Shown piece by piece: positions 18,556 to 27,080 of a stretch of DNA of 64,000 nucleotides. A program made the position numbers and the translations under genes. Each line of letters opens with the position of its first letter. The first letter of the stretch is position 1. Under the pieces are notes generated by a model. It made no database searches and was not told where the DNA came from. It saw only the letters and a program-made list of their open reading frames with translations. The DNA comes from Spirosoma oryzae (GTDB taxonomy: Bacteria; Bacteroidota; Bacteroidia; Cytophagales; Spirosomataceae), in NCBI RefSeq assembly GCF_003002825.1, contig NZ_PVTE01000005.1, positions 124,001 to 188,000 on the forward strand. The letters are read 5' to 3'.

Positions 18556-20937
18556 TCATTCGGGTCGTATGGTTACGTGGAGGGTTCGATACCGCCCTTT
18601 GTCGTCGGCGCAGGAAACGGTCAGCAGGCCGGGGCGGGGTTTGAAAAAGATAGCTTCACTTGGTCGGGCGCGTCGATATAAGCGGTCGTTCAGATACCAA
18701 TACACTGTTTGTACGTCGTTGCTGGCCTGGCAGCGCAGTTCCATGCTGGCGGGCTGACGGGGATTGATGTAGTACTCGCTGCGATCGTTCAGACTGACGA
18801 TCTGCGGCCCGGCCTGCCCCGATACCCGATCACAGGCTGGATTATGCGGAGGCACCAGTTCGACGGGAACCTGCTGCGTCTGGTAGTAGGCCAGTACGTC
18901 GGGTGATAGGTTGGGGTATGACCGCCGAACAACCAGACTGGTGTCGTCCGTCGACTGATCGGGACGGCAGTGCGCGCAATACGATACCGTACCCGCCGGG
19001 TTGGTCAACACCCACCGTCGATGCTGACACCGCTGGTAGCGCGATACGCCCATAATGGCATAGTCGGATATGGTGCGGGTGCAGAAGTGATTCGGTACGT
19101 CGCCGGTTTCGGGGCAGACAAGTCGCGTCGTCAAGCGCCAGTTCGACCGCGCAGGGTGTTTAAACCAGCCGTTGGGGGCGTCGTAGTCGAGCGTGTTGAA
19201 CAACTGAAACAGCAGCGGTGTCGCGATATTGGCTCCGCTCAGCTCAGCCACCCCAACGCCCGAAAAGTTGCCTACCCACACCCCAATCGTATACCGCTGG
19301 TTGTACCCGATACTCCACGCATCGCGCCGACCGTACGACGTTCCGGTTTTCCAGGCAATCCGGGGCAGGTGGTAGCTGTTGTCGAAGTTGTTGGGCAGGT
19401 CGGGGCGGGTGACCTGCGTAAGCGTCTGCGTCACCAGAAACGTGGCTTCGGGCGATAGCAGCACCTGCCCGCTGGTATCGGCTGCCGAGCGACCGGGCGC
19501 ATTGGTCAGGCGCAGCGGCCGGACGACGCCGTCGTTGGCTAAGCCGGTATATAGTCGGGTCATTTCCTGGAGGGTTACCCCACAGCCGCCCAGTACCATC
19601 GACAGGCCCAGTACCCCCGCCTGTTTGTTGACCGTTGAAAAGCCCGCCCGTTTCAGGCTCGCGACCAGCTTGCTCGTGCCCAGGTCGTGGAGAAGGGCAA
19701 CGGCCGGTATGTTGAGCGAATTGGCCAGGGCAAACTCCGCCGTAACGGGACCGTTAAACCGCTGATCGTAGTTATCGGGCGCGTAACCGTCGAAACTGGT
19801 CGGTACGTCAGCCAGTCGGGTTTTGGGCGTGATAATGCCCGCGTCGAACGCCAGTCCGTACAGTAATGGTTTCAGCGCACTGCCCGGCGACCGTACGGCC
19901 TGTACGCCATCGACCTGCCCGCCATCGTATACGTTGCCGAAATCCGCCGAACCCACGTACGCCAGTACCTCCCGCGTCTCGTTGTCAACGACCAGCACGG
20001 CCGCATTCTGAATGGCCAGCGCCCGTATCCGATTGACATAATTCTGCACCAGCCGCTCAGCCGTCGCCTGCGTCGTTGGGTCGAGGGTGGCGTGAATGAT
20101 GGGCTGATCGGGCTGTTCGCGTTGCAGTCGGCGGGACAGGTGCGGAGCCAGGCGGGGCGCAGCGCGTCGATGAGCCGTAAGCGGTTCGGTCAGGGCGTCG
20201 GCGATGGCTTCGTCGGAAAATAAGCGGGCCCGGCGAAACCGCAGCAGCCACTCGTTACGGGCCTGAACAAGCCGGGCGTTGTTCGGCCCCGGTCGCAGAC
20301 TCGACGGGCGGTTGGGCACAATCGTCAGCGTGGTCAGTTCGGCCAGACTAAGCAGGTCCGGCGATTTACCGAAATAAAGCAGCGCGGCCGATTTGATACC
20401 TTCAATATTGCTGCCGTATGGTACCAGATTCAGATACAACTGTAAAATTTCGTCTTTCGAATAATGCAGTTCCAGTTGCAGTGCCCGCGCCAGCTCAATT
20501 AGTTTGCTGGTGTAGGTGCGGGGGCGGGGTTCCAGCAGCCGGACGGTCTGCATCGTAATGGTCGACGCGCCCGACGTTCGCCGACCCGTCAGCAGGTTGC
20601 GTGCAGCGGCCCGGACCAGCGAAATGGGATTGATACCGGGGTGCCAGCGAAAGTAGCGGTCTTCCTTGAATAAAACCGTTTCGCGCAGCAACGGTGTCAT
20701 CTCGTCCAACTCGGTATACAGTCGCCACTTGTCGTCGCGGCTCAGAAAGGCGTGCAGCGGCTGCCCGTTTCCGGCCGTCACGATGGTCGAATAGGCAACG
20801 TGGGGGCGGAAGGGTAGTCGTGCATCCAGCAGTAGCAACAAGAGAATCAGCCCGACCACGATTCGCAATACCGTTGACCGGAAAAGCCCTGTCAGCCATC
20901 GGCGAATTGCGGTAGGAAACGATGTCGGAAAAAACAC
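18556..20937 (-). CDS. pbpC: Penicillin-binding protein 1C (bifunctional)
   Basis: 793 residues. One N-terminal membrane anchor (about 23-39) is followed by a GT51 glycosyltransferase domain with catalytic Glu92 in EDRYFRWHPG and the SGASTITMQTVRLL block. The transpeptidase domain carries SxxK (Ser353-Lys356 in SPGSALKP), SxN (Ser407-Asn409, SLN) and KTG (Lys530, KTGTSYGRRDAW). A C-terminal domain of about 100 residues corresponds to the BiPBP_C module that marks PBP1C. It polymerises and cross-links peptidoglycan in the periplasm. The alpha-2-macroglobulin gene follows on the same strand, the classic pairing. The divergent nuclease-like gene starts 114 bases upstream. Confidence 0.95.
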   Translation of the reverse strand: MFFPTSFPTAIRRWLTGLFRSTVLRIVVGLILLLLLLDARLPFRPHVAYSTIVTAGNGQPLHAFLSRDDKWRLYTELDEMTPLLRETVLFKEDRYFRWHPGINPISLVRAAARNLLTGRRTSGASTITMQTVRLLEPRPRTYTSKLIELARALQLELHYSKDEILQLYLNLVPYGSNIEGIKSAALLYFGKSPDLLSLAELTTLTIVPNRPSSLRPGPNNARLVQARNEWLLRFRRARLFSDEAIADALTEPLTAHRRAAPRLAPHLSRRLQREQPDQPIIHATLDPTTQATAERLVQNYVNRIRALAIQNAAVLVVDNETREVLAYVGSADFGNVYDGGQVDGVQAVRSPGSALKPLLYGLAFDAGIITPKTRLADVPTSFDGYAPDNYDQRFNGPVTAEFALANSLNIPAVALLHDLGTSKLVASLKRAGFSTVNKQAGVLGLSMVLGGCGVTLQEMTRLYTGLANDGVVRPLRLTNAPGRSAADTSGQVLLSPEATFLVTQTLTQVTRPDLPNNFDNSYHLPRIAWKTGTSYGRRDAWSIGYNQRYTIGVWVGNFSGVGVAELSGANIATPLLFQLFNTLDYDAPNGWFKHPARSNWRLTTRLVCPETGDVPNHFCTRTISDYAIMGVSRYQRCQHRRWVLTNPAGTVSYCAHCRPDQSTDDTSLVVRRSYPNLSPDVLAYYQTQQVPVELVPPHNPACDRVSGQAGPQIVSLNDRSEYYINPRQPASMELRCQASNDVQTVYWYLNDRLYRRARPSEAIFFKPRPGLLTVSCADDKGRYRTLHVTIRPE

Positions 20938-21050
20938 GGCGAGGAGCAGACAGGTTACTTGTCTGGCAAAGAAACGAAGGGAGACTCGTCATATTTGCGC
21001 GGGGCGTCACATCTTTACGCATTCCGGAACCCAATCCTCATTCATCGGCT

Positions 21051-22448
21051 ATGACTATTCAATTCTGGGGCGCTGCCCGCACTGTAACGGGAAGTAAACA
21101 CCTGCTGACAACGGCATCGGGCAAGCGCATTCTGCTCGACTGCGGACTGTTTCAGGGAATCAACACGGACGAATTGAATCAGCAGTTCGGCTTCGACCCG
21201 GCCGAGGTCGACTACATGGTGCTGTCGCATGCCCATATCGACCATACGGGGTTAATTCCGCGACTGGTCAAAAAAGGATTTACCGGACCCATCTACACGA
21301 CTTCCGCGACAATCGACCTCTGCGAGATCATGCTCATGGACAGCGCCCGTATTCAGGTGCGCGATCTGGAGCGGGTCAACGCCCGACGTAGCCGGCGGGG
21401 CGACGCTGAACTGGAAGCCCTATACGACGAGGACGATGTGCGGCAGGCGCTGACGCAGATGGTGCCGGTGGCATATAACGAGTCTTTCGTAATCTGCGAT
21501 GAGGTGACTGGACTGCTGACCGATGCGGCCCATTTGCTGGGGAGTGCCGCCGTTACCCTGACGATCCGCGAAAACGGGGGCGATATACGTCTGACGTTTA
21601 GTGGCGATATTGGCCGTCCTGACGACAAAATCCTGCGCCGGTTCGACCGGTTTCCACAGACCGACTACATCCTCTGCGAATCGACCTACGGCGACCGGCT
21701 CCACGAAGTCGAGCCCGATATGAAAAGTCACTTGCTGCGCATCGTTCAGCAAACCTGCGTGGTGCAGCGTGGCAAACTGCTGATTCCCGCCTTCGCTGTC
21801 GACCGGACGCAGGAACTGATTTACGCACTCGACCAACTGGCCAGCGACGGGAAACTGCCCCGGATACCCGTGTATATCGACAGTCCGATGTCGGTGCTGG
21901 CAACGCGGGTTATGCGTCGGCACGAGGAAGATTTCAACCCCGACATACTGGCGTACATCAAAAAAGACGGCGACGCGTTCGACTTCCCGAACCTGTATTA
22001 TATCGCCGACGTGGAGGAGTCTAAGTCGCTGAACGACAGTGACGAGCCCTGCATTATTATCGCGCCGTCGGGTATGGCCGAAGCCGGACGGATTAAGCAC
22101 CACATCAAAAACAACGTCGAAAAGCCCAGTACAACGATTCTGCTGGTTGGGTACGCATCGCCCAACAGTCTGGGTGGCGCGCTGAAACGGGGCGAGAAAG
22201 AAGTGACAATCTTTGGCGAAAAATACCGGGTCAACGCGCGCGTCGAGATTATGGACTCGTTTTCAGCGCATGGCGATTACCGGGAAATGCTGGACTTTTT
22301 AAGCTGTCAGGACCCTACGCTAGTCAAGACTGTCTTCCTGGTACATGGCGACTACGATACGCAGCAGGTGTGGCGGGCAAAACTGCTGGCGGCTGGTTTC
22401 CCCGACGTGCAGATCCCGGCGATGGGTGAGACCGTTACCCTGGCATAA
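21051..22448 (+). CDS. MBL-fold beta-CASP RNA-processing exonuclease-like protein
   Basis: 465 residues from the ATG at 21051. The frame stays open to an upstream ATG at 20922, but that would overlap pbpC and add an unrelated leader; MTIQFWGAARTVTGSKHLL is the typical family start. Metallo-beta-lactamase zinc motif HAHIDHTG (His60, His62, Asp64, His65), later motifs GDIGRPDDKIL, and the beta-CASP part with SGMAEAGRIKHHI and SAHGDYREM near the end. Family members (CPSF-like, YSH1 type) are endo/exoribonucleases that need two zinc ions. It acts in the cytoplasm and is a single-gene unit ending at a strong hairpin. Substrate RNA unknown. Confidence 0.92.
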   Translation: MTIQFWGAARTVTGSKHLLTTASGKRILLDCGLFQGINTDELNQQFGFDPAEVDYMVLSHAHIDHTGLIPRLVKKGFTGPIYTTSATIDLCEIMLMDSARIQVRDLERVNARRSRRGDAELEALYDEDDVRQALTQMVPVAYNESFVICDEVTGLLTDAAHLLGSAAVTLTIRENGGDIRLTFSGDIGRPDDKILRRFDRFPQTDYILCESTYGDRLHEVEPDMKSHLLRIVQQTCVVQRGKLLIPAFAVDRTQELIYALDQLASDGKLPRIPVYIDSPMSVLATRVMRRHEEDFNPDILAYIKKDGDAFDFPNLYYIADVEESKSLNDSDEPCIIIAPSGMAEAGRIKHHIKNNVEKPSTTILLVGYASPNSLGGALKRGEKEVTIFGEKYRVNARVEIMDSFSAHGDYREMLDFLSCQDPTLVKTVFLVHGDYDTQQVWRAKLLAAGFPDVQIPAMGETVTLA

Positions 22449-22461
22449 CTTCACGTAAACA

Positions 22462-22494
22462 CAACACCCCGGCGCAGTGAGCACCGGGGTGTTG
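22462..22494. terminator. Bidirectional terminator between convergent genes
   Basis: 14-bp inverted repeat (22462-22475 with 22481-22494; one G-T pair), 13 bases after the nuclease gene stop and facing the convergent small gene at 22520. An A-run follows on the plus strand. Confidence 0.75.
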
Positions 22495-22519
22495 ACAAAA
22501 ACCGGAATCGAGTCGGACG

Positions 22520-22732
22520 TTATGTAAATTTCATCCGGGATGTGAACGGCACTCGGGCGAAGCACCGGTTCAACACGGACCGATAGATTTTACCGAACTG
22601 GACGTAACACCACCGCCTGAGTTGCTTGACCTCTTTAGGAATCAGTAGCTTAATGGCTTTGGCCAGCTCTTTCTCGAACAGAGCCTTATCAAAACTTACC
22701 TTCTGAAGGATGGTTTTGATGTATTCAAGCAT
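22520..22732 (-). CDS. Small conserved hypothetical protein
   Basis: 70 residues from the ATG at 22732 (another in-frame ATG lies three codons earlier). Sequence MLEYIKTILQKVSFDKALFE followed by an acidic/basic helical segment and CYVQFGKIYRSVLNRCF. It is predicted to be mostly alpha-helical and soluble. I believe similar short proteins recur in other Cytophagales, but I cannot name a family or a function. The convergent arrangement with a shared terminator and an otherwise empty neighbourhood support a real gene. Confidence 0.65.
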   Translation of the reverse strand: MLEYIKTILQKVSFDKALFEKELAKAIKLLIPKEVKQLRRWCYVQFGKIYRSVLNRCFARVPFTSRMKFT

Positions 22733-22875
22733 AGAAAGCATACCACATTGTGCGTTTTTAGTTGTAGGGATTCGTTACTTCGATGTTAGTGAAAAATAAG
22801 GTGTATCGCTAAATCAACACGAAGCTATCTGTACCGAGAACGGCCCGTTTCTACTATTGTTGCCCAAATGTACTG

Positions 22876-24303
22876 ATGATAATTGCAATATTCCGAAATT
22901 TGTTTGTATTATTTATTTTGACGATTACATCGGTTTTTGCGCAACAGGCTGATAATCTGATCGCCATTGACCTTGGTGTTACTAATTTTTCGATCGAACG
23001 GCCCTACACCATATCCGTCGCTGTTCGGAACAGCGACGAGCGCCCGGATATCCGTTTTCCCGACATCCCCGGATTCACGAAAAAAGGAATATCCGCCAGC
23101 GTAACCAGCCCTGAAGTGGATGGTAAAGTAACCGTTAGTCAGGTTATCACGCAGATCTATCAGGCAAAAGCACCGGGGCGCTACGTACTGGCACCGTTCA
23201 CGATTACGGTGGGCGACAACACGGCCCGTTCGGAAGGGGCGGTATTGACGGTCCGATCCAGTGCGGGCATAGCGTCGGGTAGTTTGTCGACGACGGCCGT
23301 CGCGCCCTCACCGGGGTCGGCTTTCCTGGAACTGTCGGCATCGAAACGGAAGATGTATGCGGGCGAAGGCGTCGCGCTGACGCTGTCATTCTTTATTGCC
23401 GACAACTATCCGCAGGCGTTGAATTTTACGGCACTCGATCAGCAGATACAGCAGATTGCCAACCGAATCAGACCGGTCAACGCCTGGGAGGAAAACCGAA
23501 ATATTACCGAACTGAAACCCGTCACGGTACGGATTGGAGCCCGCACCTTCCGACAATACCTGTTGTATCAGGCGGTGTTTTTTCCGGTGGCCGCCCGTTC
23601 CTTGTCGATTCCGGCGGTGACGTTGCAACTCTCTCGACCGGGGCCAGCCAACAGCGCTCCCGTGCGTGTTGCATTCACGAGCAAGCCGCTAACGATCGAC
23701 GTACAGGCGCTGCCTGCGCGAGTCAGTAACCAGCAAATTCCCGTCGGGCGGTTCCGGCTCGTCGAACGGCTGAACCGGCGTCGGGTCAACGCGGGGCAAA
23801 GTGCACAGTATACGTTTCAGGTGATGGGGGAGGGTAATATTGCCACGCTGCCGGCTCCTGTATTGGTGGCCGATTCCGGTAACGTCGACATCTTCCCGCC
23901 CGAAGAACGCCTGACCATCAACCGGGACGGTGCGCAGATTACCGGTCAGAAAAGCTTTGCTTATTTCATCGTTCCGAATCAAAATGGGTTGGTTTCGTTG
24001 GCGAATCGGTTTCAATGGGTTTATTTCGACCCGCAGTCAGCCCGGTACGATACGTTGCGCCCCCGACTGACCCTCCGCGTTGGCGGTGTTGCTGATCCGT
24101 CTGACGTAGCGGTATCAACGGATGAATCGGTAGCTGGTGCAAGTGGAGAAAGCGGTTTGGCCGCCCGGTCGATCTACGCCGGACTGAAAACGCAGGATAG
24201 TAGCGAGCAACCGATTAATCAGGACGAACTGATCCGGGGGCTGGCCAGTGTGCTGATCGTGCTGATGCTGGTTGGCGTGATTTTTATCATCGTAAAAAAA
24301 TGA
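22876..24303 (+). CDS. batD: BatD family protein
   Basis: 475 residues. A signal peptide (about 1-21, ending SVFAQ) is followed by successive immunoglobulin-like beta domains typical of BatD ([19 protein letters not shown], the FVVPN-like FIVPNQNG) and a single C-terminal membrane helix (about 452-472) with a short basic tail. BatD works with the VWA proteins BatA/BatB in an envelope-associated complex linked to aerotolerance and stress resistance in Bacteroides, but its chemistry is unknown. batA, batB, batC and batE are not adjacent here, which is unusual but not rare. The stop codon overlaps the start of aroC (ATGA). Confidence 0.8.
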   Translation: MIIAIFRNLFVLFILTITSVFAQQADNLIAIDLGVTNFSIERPYTISVAVRNSDERPDIRFPDIPGFTKKGISASVTSPEVDGKVTVSQVITQIYQAKAPGRYVLAPFTITVGDNTARSEGAVLTVRSSAGIASGSLSTTAVAPSPGSAFLELSASKRKMYAGEGVALTLSFFIADNYPQALNFTALDQQIQQIANRIRPVNAWEENRNITELKPVTVRIGARTFRQYLLYQAVFFPVAARSLSIPAVTLQLSRPGPANSAPVRVAFTSKPLTIDVQALPARVSNQQIPVGRFRLVERLNRRRVNAGQSAQYTFQVMGEGNIATLPAPVLVADSGNVDIFPPEERLTINRDGAQITGQKSFAYFIVPNQNGLVSLANRFQWVYFDPQSARYDTLRPRLTLRVGGVADPSDVAVSTDESVAGASGESGLAARSIYAGLKTQDSSEQPINQDELIRGLASVLIVLMLVGVIFIIVKK

Positions 24304-25379
24304 GTAGTACATACGGTACCCTTTTCAAAATTTCCACTTTTGGTGAGTCGCACGGACCGGCCATTGGCGTTGTCATCGACGGTTGCCCGGCGGGCCTGGC
24401 TTTCGACACTGACTTTATCCAGCAGGAACTCGACCGACGTAAGCCCGGTCAGTCGCGTATCACGACGCAACGGCGCGAAGCCGACGAGTTCGAAGTGCTA
24501 TCGGGGGTATTCGACGGACAAACGCAGGGTACGCCTATTGCGCTGGTGATTCGTAACACCGATCAGCGCAGTAAAGATTACGGGCATATCGCCCGGCAGT
24601 TTCGACCGTCGCATGCCGATTATACCTACCAGGCGAAATATGGCTCCCGCGATTACCGGGGCGGTGGGCGTTCGTCGGCTCGCGAAACGGCCGCACGGGT
24701 AGCGGCCGGAGCCGTTGCCAAGTTGTTGCTGGCGCAGCAGGGCGTGCAGATTCAGGCGTATGTATCGCAGGTCGGTACGCTGAAACTGGCGAAAACATAT
24801 ACCGAACTCGATCTGGCGAAAGCAGAAGACAATGCCGTTCGGTGCCCCGATCCCGACATGGCGGAGCAGATGTTCCAGTACATCGACGAAGTACGTAAGA
24901 ATGGTGATTCCGTTGGCGGGGTTGTCGACTGTGTTGTTACCGGCGCACCGGTTGGCTGGGGTGAACCCGTATTCGACAAGCTGCACGCCGAACTGGGTAA
25001 AGCCATGCTGAGTATCAATGCCGTGAAAGGTTTTGAATACGGCAGCGGTTTCGCCGGGGCTGAACTGTTTGGTTCGCAGCACAACGACGAGTTTTACACC
25101 GACGAAACCGGGGCTGTTCGGACCCGTACCAATCAGTCGGGTGGTATTCAGGGCGGTATCAGCAATGGAGAAGCCATTTATTTCCGGACGGCTTTCAAGC
25201 CGGTGGCTACCATCATGCAGGATCAGGACAGCGTCGACGTCGATGGACAACCGGTTACCGTGTCGGGGAAAGGACGGCATGACCCGTGCGTTGTGCCCCG
25301 CGCCGTACCGATCGTTGAAGCTATGGCGGCACTGGTACTGGCCGACATGATGCTGCGCAACAAAGCCGCCCGCGTCTGA
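24300..25379 (+). CDS. aroC: Chorismate synthase
   Basis: 359 residues, full length. Begins [20 protein letters not shown], the family signature, with further motifs [33 protein letters not shown], and the C-terminal [20 protein letters not shown]. It converts 5-enolpyruvylshikimate-3-phosphate to chorismate with reduced FMN, the last shared step of aromatic amino-acid synthesis, as a cytoplasmic homotetramer. It overlaps the batD stop by four bases, so the housekeeping enzyme is translationally coupled to an envelope gene. No other aro gene is in the window. Confidence 0.98.
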   Translation: MSSTYGTLFKISTFGESHGPAIGVVIDGCPAGLAFDTDFIQQELDRRKPGQSRITTQRREADEFEVLSGVFDGQTQGTPIALVIRNTDQRSKDYGHIARQFRPSHADYTYQAKYGSRDYRGGGRSSARETAARVAAGAVAKLLLAQQGVQIQAYVSQVGTLKLAKTYTELDLAKAEDNAVRCPDPDMAEQMFQYIDEVRKNGDSVGGVVDCVVTGAPVGWGEPVFDKLHAELGKAMLSINAVKGFEYGSGFAGAELFGSQHNDEFYTDETGAVRTRTNQSGGIQGGISNGEAIYFRTAFKPVATIMQDQDSVDVDGQPVTVSGKGRHDPCVVPRAVPIVEAMAALVLADMMLRNKAARV

Positions 25380-25802
25380 TCAACTTTAGAAAAGAACCCC
25401 ACGGCAACCCTACCAACTGATTTTGTAAGCGTTGCTTATCAACGAGGATACATTACTATTTGTAGACCTTCTTCACCCCTAAATCCCCTGAAGGGCAGGG
25501 CTGTTAAGTTCTAGCCTGTTTACCTCCCGCCCCCCTGAAGGGGGAGTAGTTTGCTTGCAAATTTCACCCCCTTTAGGGGGCGGGGGGTATGGTTAGACGA
25601 AGGAAATTTGCCTATCATCAACGCTAAACCAAGAACTTAACAGCCCTAAATCCCCTGAAGGGGACTTTGTTTGCGCTCGAAAAAAGTCCCCTTCAGGGGA
25701 TTTAGGGGTGAAAACCTGTATGTAAAAACAGTTGGCTGATACGGATTAAAACCCCTGTAAGATAAATGGAGGGATTAGGACAGTCAGCCATCAGGGAGGG
25801 GG
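25380..25802. other. Repeat-rich intergenic region
   Basis: 423 bases without a credible gene between aroC and the convergent small membrane-protein gene. The middle (25474-25710) is a nested set of inverted repeats described separately. The flanks show no recognised motif. Confidence 0.7.
25474..25710. repeat. Nested palindromic intergenic repeat cluster
   Basis: Several copies of a motif of the form CCCTAAATCCCCTGAAGGGG are arranged symmetrically. The outer copy 25474-25495 is inverted against 25689-25710; 25644-25665 is inverted against 25686-25707; a 16-base arm at 25497-25512 is the exact reverse complement of 25632-25647; and an inner diverged pair (25522-25544 with 25566-25588) closes the centre. 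The whole could fold into a large cruciform or two-stem RNA. The motif looks like a REP-type element rather than a gene or an insertion sequence, since no transposase frame is present. Confidence 0.75.
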
Positions 25803-26009
25803 TTATTTCTTCTTGGAGAAAATGGCCTGCATCAGCACATAGCCAAAGAAGCCGAAACCAATAGCCTGCGCGGTAATGCCAACTGTCAATAACAACCCGG
25901 ACGATGACCAGTGTTGCGACCGGGCTGCGGCACCGATCAGGGTCAGGATCAGCCCGGAAAACCAGAAACCGACGGCCAACAGCAGGAACTTGTTTTTGAT
26001 CGTAACCAT
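25803..26009 (-). CDS. Small GldL-like membrane protein
   Basis: 68 residues with two membrane helices (about 8-27 and 36-60), a short loop with SQHWSS between them and a basic KKK tail. The pattern (first helix, His-Trp in the loop, LLTVGITAQAIGF) resembles the N-terminal two-helix part of the gliding-motility/type 9 secretion proton-channel protein GldL, but the cytoplasmic domain of GldL is missing. I therefore treat it as a GldL-like small protein of unknown role. Its start codon overlaps the divergently oriented apbE start by two bases, so at least one of the two starts is probably set further inside. Confidence 0.6.
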   Translation of the reverse strand: MVTIKNKFLLLAVGFWFSGLILTLIGAAARSQHWSSSGLLLTVGITAQAIGFGFFGYVLMQAIFSKKK

Positions 26010-27063
26010 GTGCGTACGTGTTTGTGTCGGTTTACTAACCCATGTCGGCGCGCATTTGTCACAACGAACGCTCGTTTTATCGGCGGTAACATGGTTTTGG
26101 TTGGGCGGAACTTCCCTGTCGGCCCAGCCGCTGGGTCGCTATCAGTTTCGGCGGGGGCTGATGGGTACGCAGTTTACGCTGACGCTGTACGCCACCGATA
26201 GCCTGACCGCCAACCGGGCAAGCAAGGCCGTATCCGTCCGGATGGATTCGCTGAACCAGGTGATGAGCGACTATCAGGACGGATCAGAAATAAACCGCTT
26301 GTCGGAAACGGCGGGTAGCGGCCGGTGGGTACCGTTGTCTGCCGATCTGTTCAGCGTGCTGGCAAAAGCACAAACCATCGCCCGGTTGTCCGGCGGTCGC
26401 TACGACCCGACGGTCGGGCCGCTTTCGTTACTCTGGCGTCGGGCGGTTCGGCGGGGCGAATTCCCAACGGCCAAACAACGACGACAGGCGCATCGGGCCG
26501 TTGGCTACCGACTGCTTGACCTCGATAGCACGACCTGCTCTGCCCGGTTACGACGACCCGGTATGCGACTCGATGTGGGGGGGATCGGGCAGGGGTTTGC
26601 CAACGATGAAGCCATGCGTGTGCTGCAACAGCTTGGTATCCGGTCTGCCCTGCTCGATCTGGGGGGCGACATTCTTATCAGCGACGCTCAGCCCGGACAG
26701 GCTGGCTGGCGCGTCAGCATCGGATCGCCCGAAACAGGTGATACGGCCACGCTGGTGTTGCGTAACGTTGCCATTACCACCTCCGGCGACTTGTACCGGC
26801 ATCTCGATTATCGGGGGAAGCGGTATTCACACATCATGAACCCACGGTCTGGTTTAGGATTGCGCCATTTTGTGCGGGCCACCGTTGCCGCACCTACGGG
26901 CTGGCAGGCCGACGCGCTGACCAAGGTATTCAGCGTAGCCGGCTTGCGCCAGAGCCGCCGGCTGATTCGCCGGTTCCCCTACGCTACCGTACAGGTGGTC
27001 GAACGAAAACGAGGTCGACTGCGCAGCTGGCAATCGACCTCGCTTATCAACCTGATGAACTGA
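26008..27063 (+). CDS. apbE: FAD:protein FMN transferase (ApbE family)
   Basis: 351 residues from the ATG at 26008. A TTG at 26056 is an alternative that gives a tidier signal peptide (SQRTLVLSAVTWFWLGGTSL, cut after SAQ). ApbE motifs: GRYQFRRGLMGTQFTLTLY, DVGGIGQGFANDEA, LLDLGGDIL, and TTSGDLYRHL with RYSHIMNPRSG. The enzyme transfers FMN from FAD to a Thr or Ser of periplasmic-facing flavoproteins (Nqr, Rnf and related) using Mg. No target gene lies nearby. The upstream open frame to 25876 overlaps the small GldL-like gene on the other strand and is rejected. Confidence 0.88.
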   Translation: MCVRVCVGLLTHVGAHLSQRTLVLSAVTWFWLGGTSLSAQPLGRYQFRRGLMGTQFTLTLYATDSLTANRASKAVSVRMDSLNQVMSDYQDGSEINRLSETAGSGRWVPLSADLFSVLAKAQTIARLSGGRYDPTVGPLSLLWRRAVRRGEFPTAKQRRQAHRAVGYRLLDLDSTTCSARLRRPGMRLDVGGIGQGFANDEAMRVLQQLGIRSALLDLGGDILISDAQPGQAGWRVSIGSPETGDTATLVLRNVAITTSGDLYRHLDYRGKRYSHIMNPRSGLGLRHFVRATVAAPTGWQADALTKVFSVAGLRQSRRLIRRFPYATVQVVERKRGRLRSWQSTSLINLMN

Positions 27064-27080
27064 GTTCGGGGGCGTTCACT

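Noticed and set aside
20922..21050. N-terminal extension of the beta-CASP protein
   Set aside because: Overlaps pbpC on the other strand and does not resemble the conserved family start, which lies at 21051.
25474..25710. Repeat island as remnant insertion sequence
   Set aside because: No transposase frame, target-site duplication or IS-like terminal structure seen; a REP-like origin fits better.
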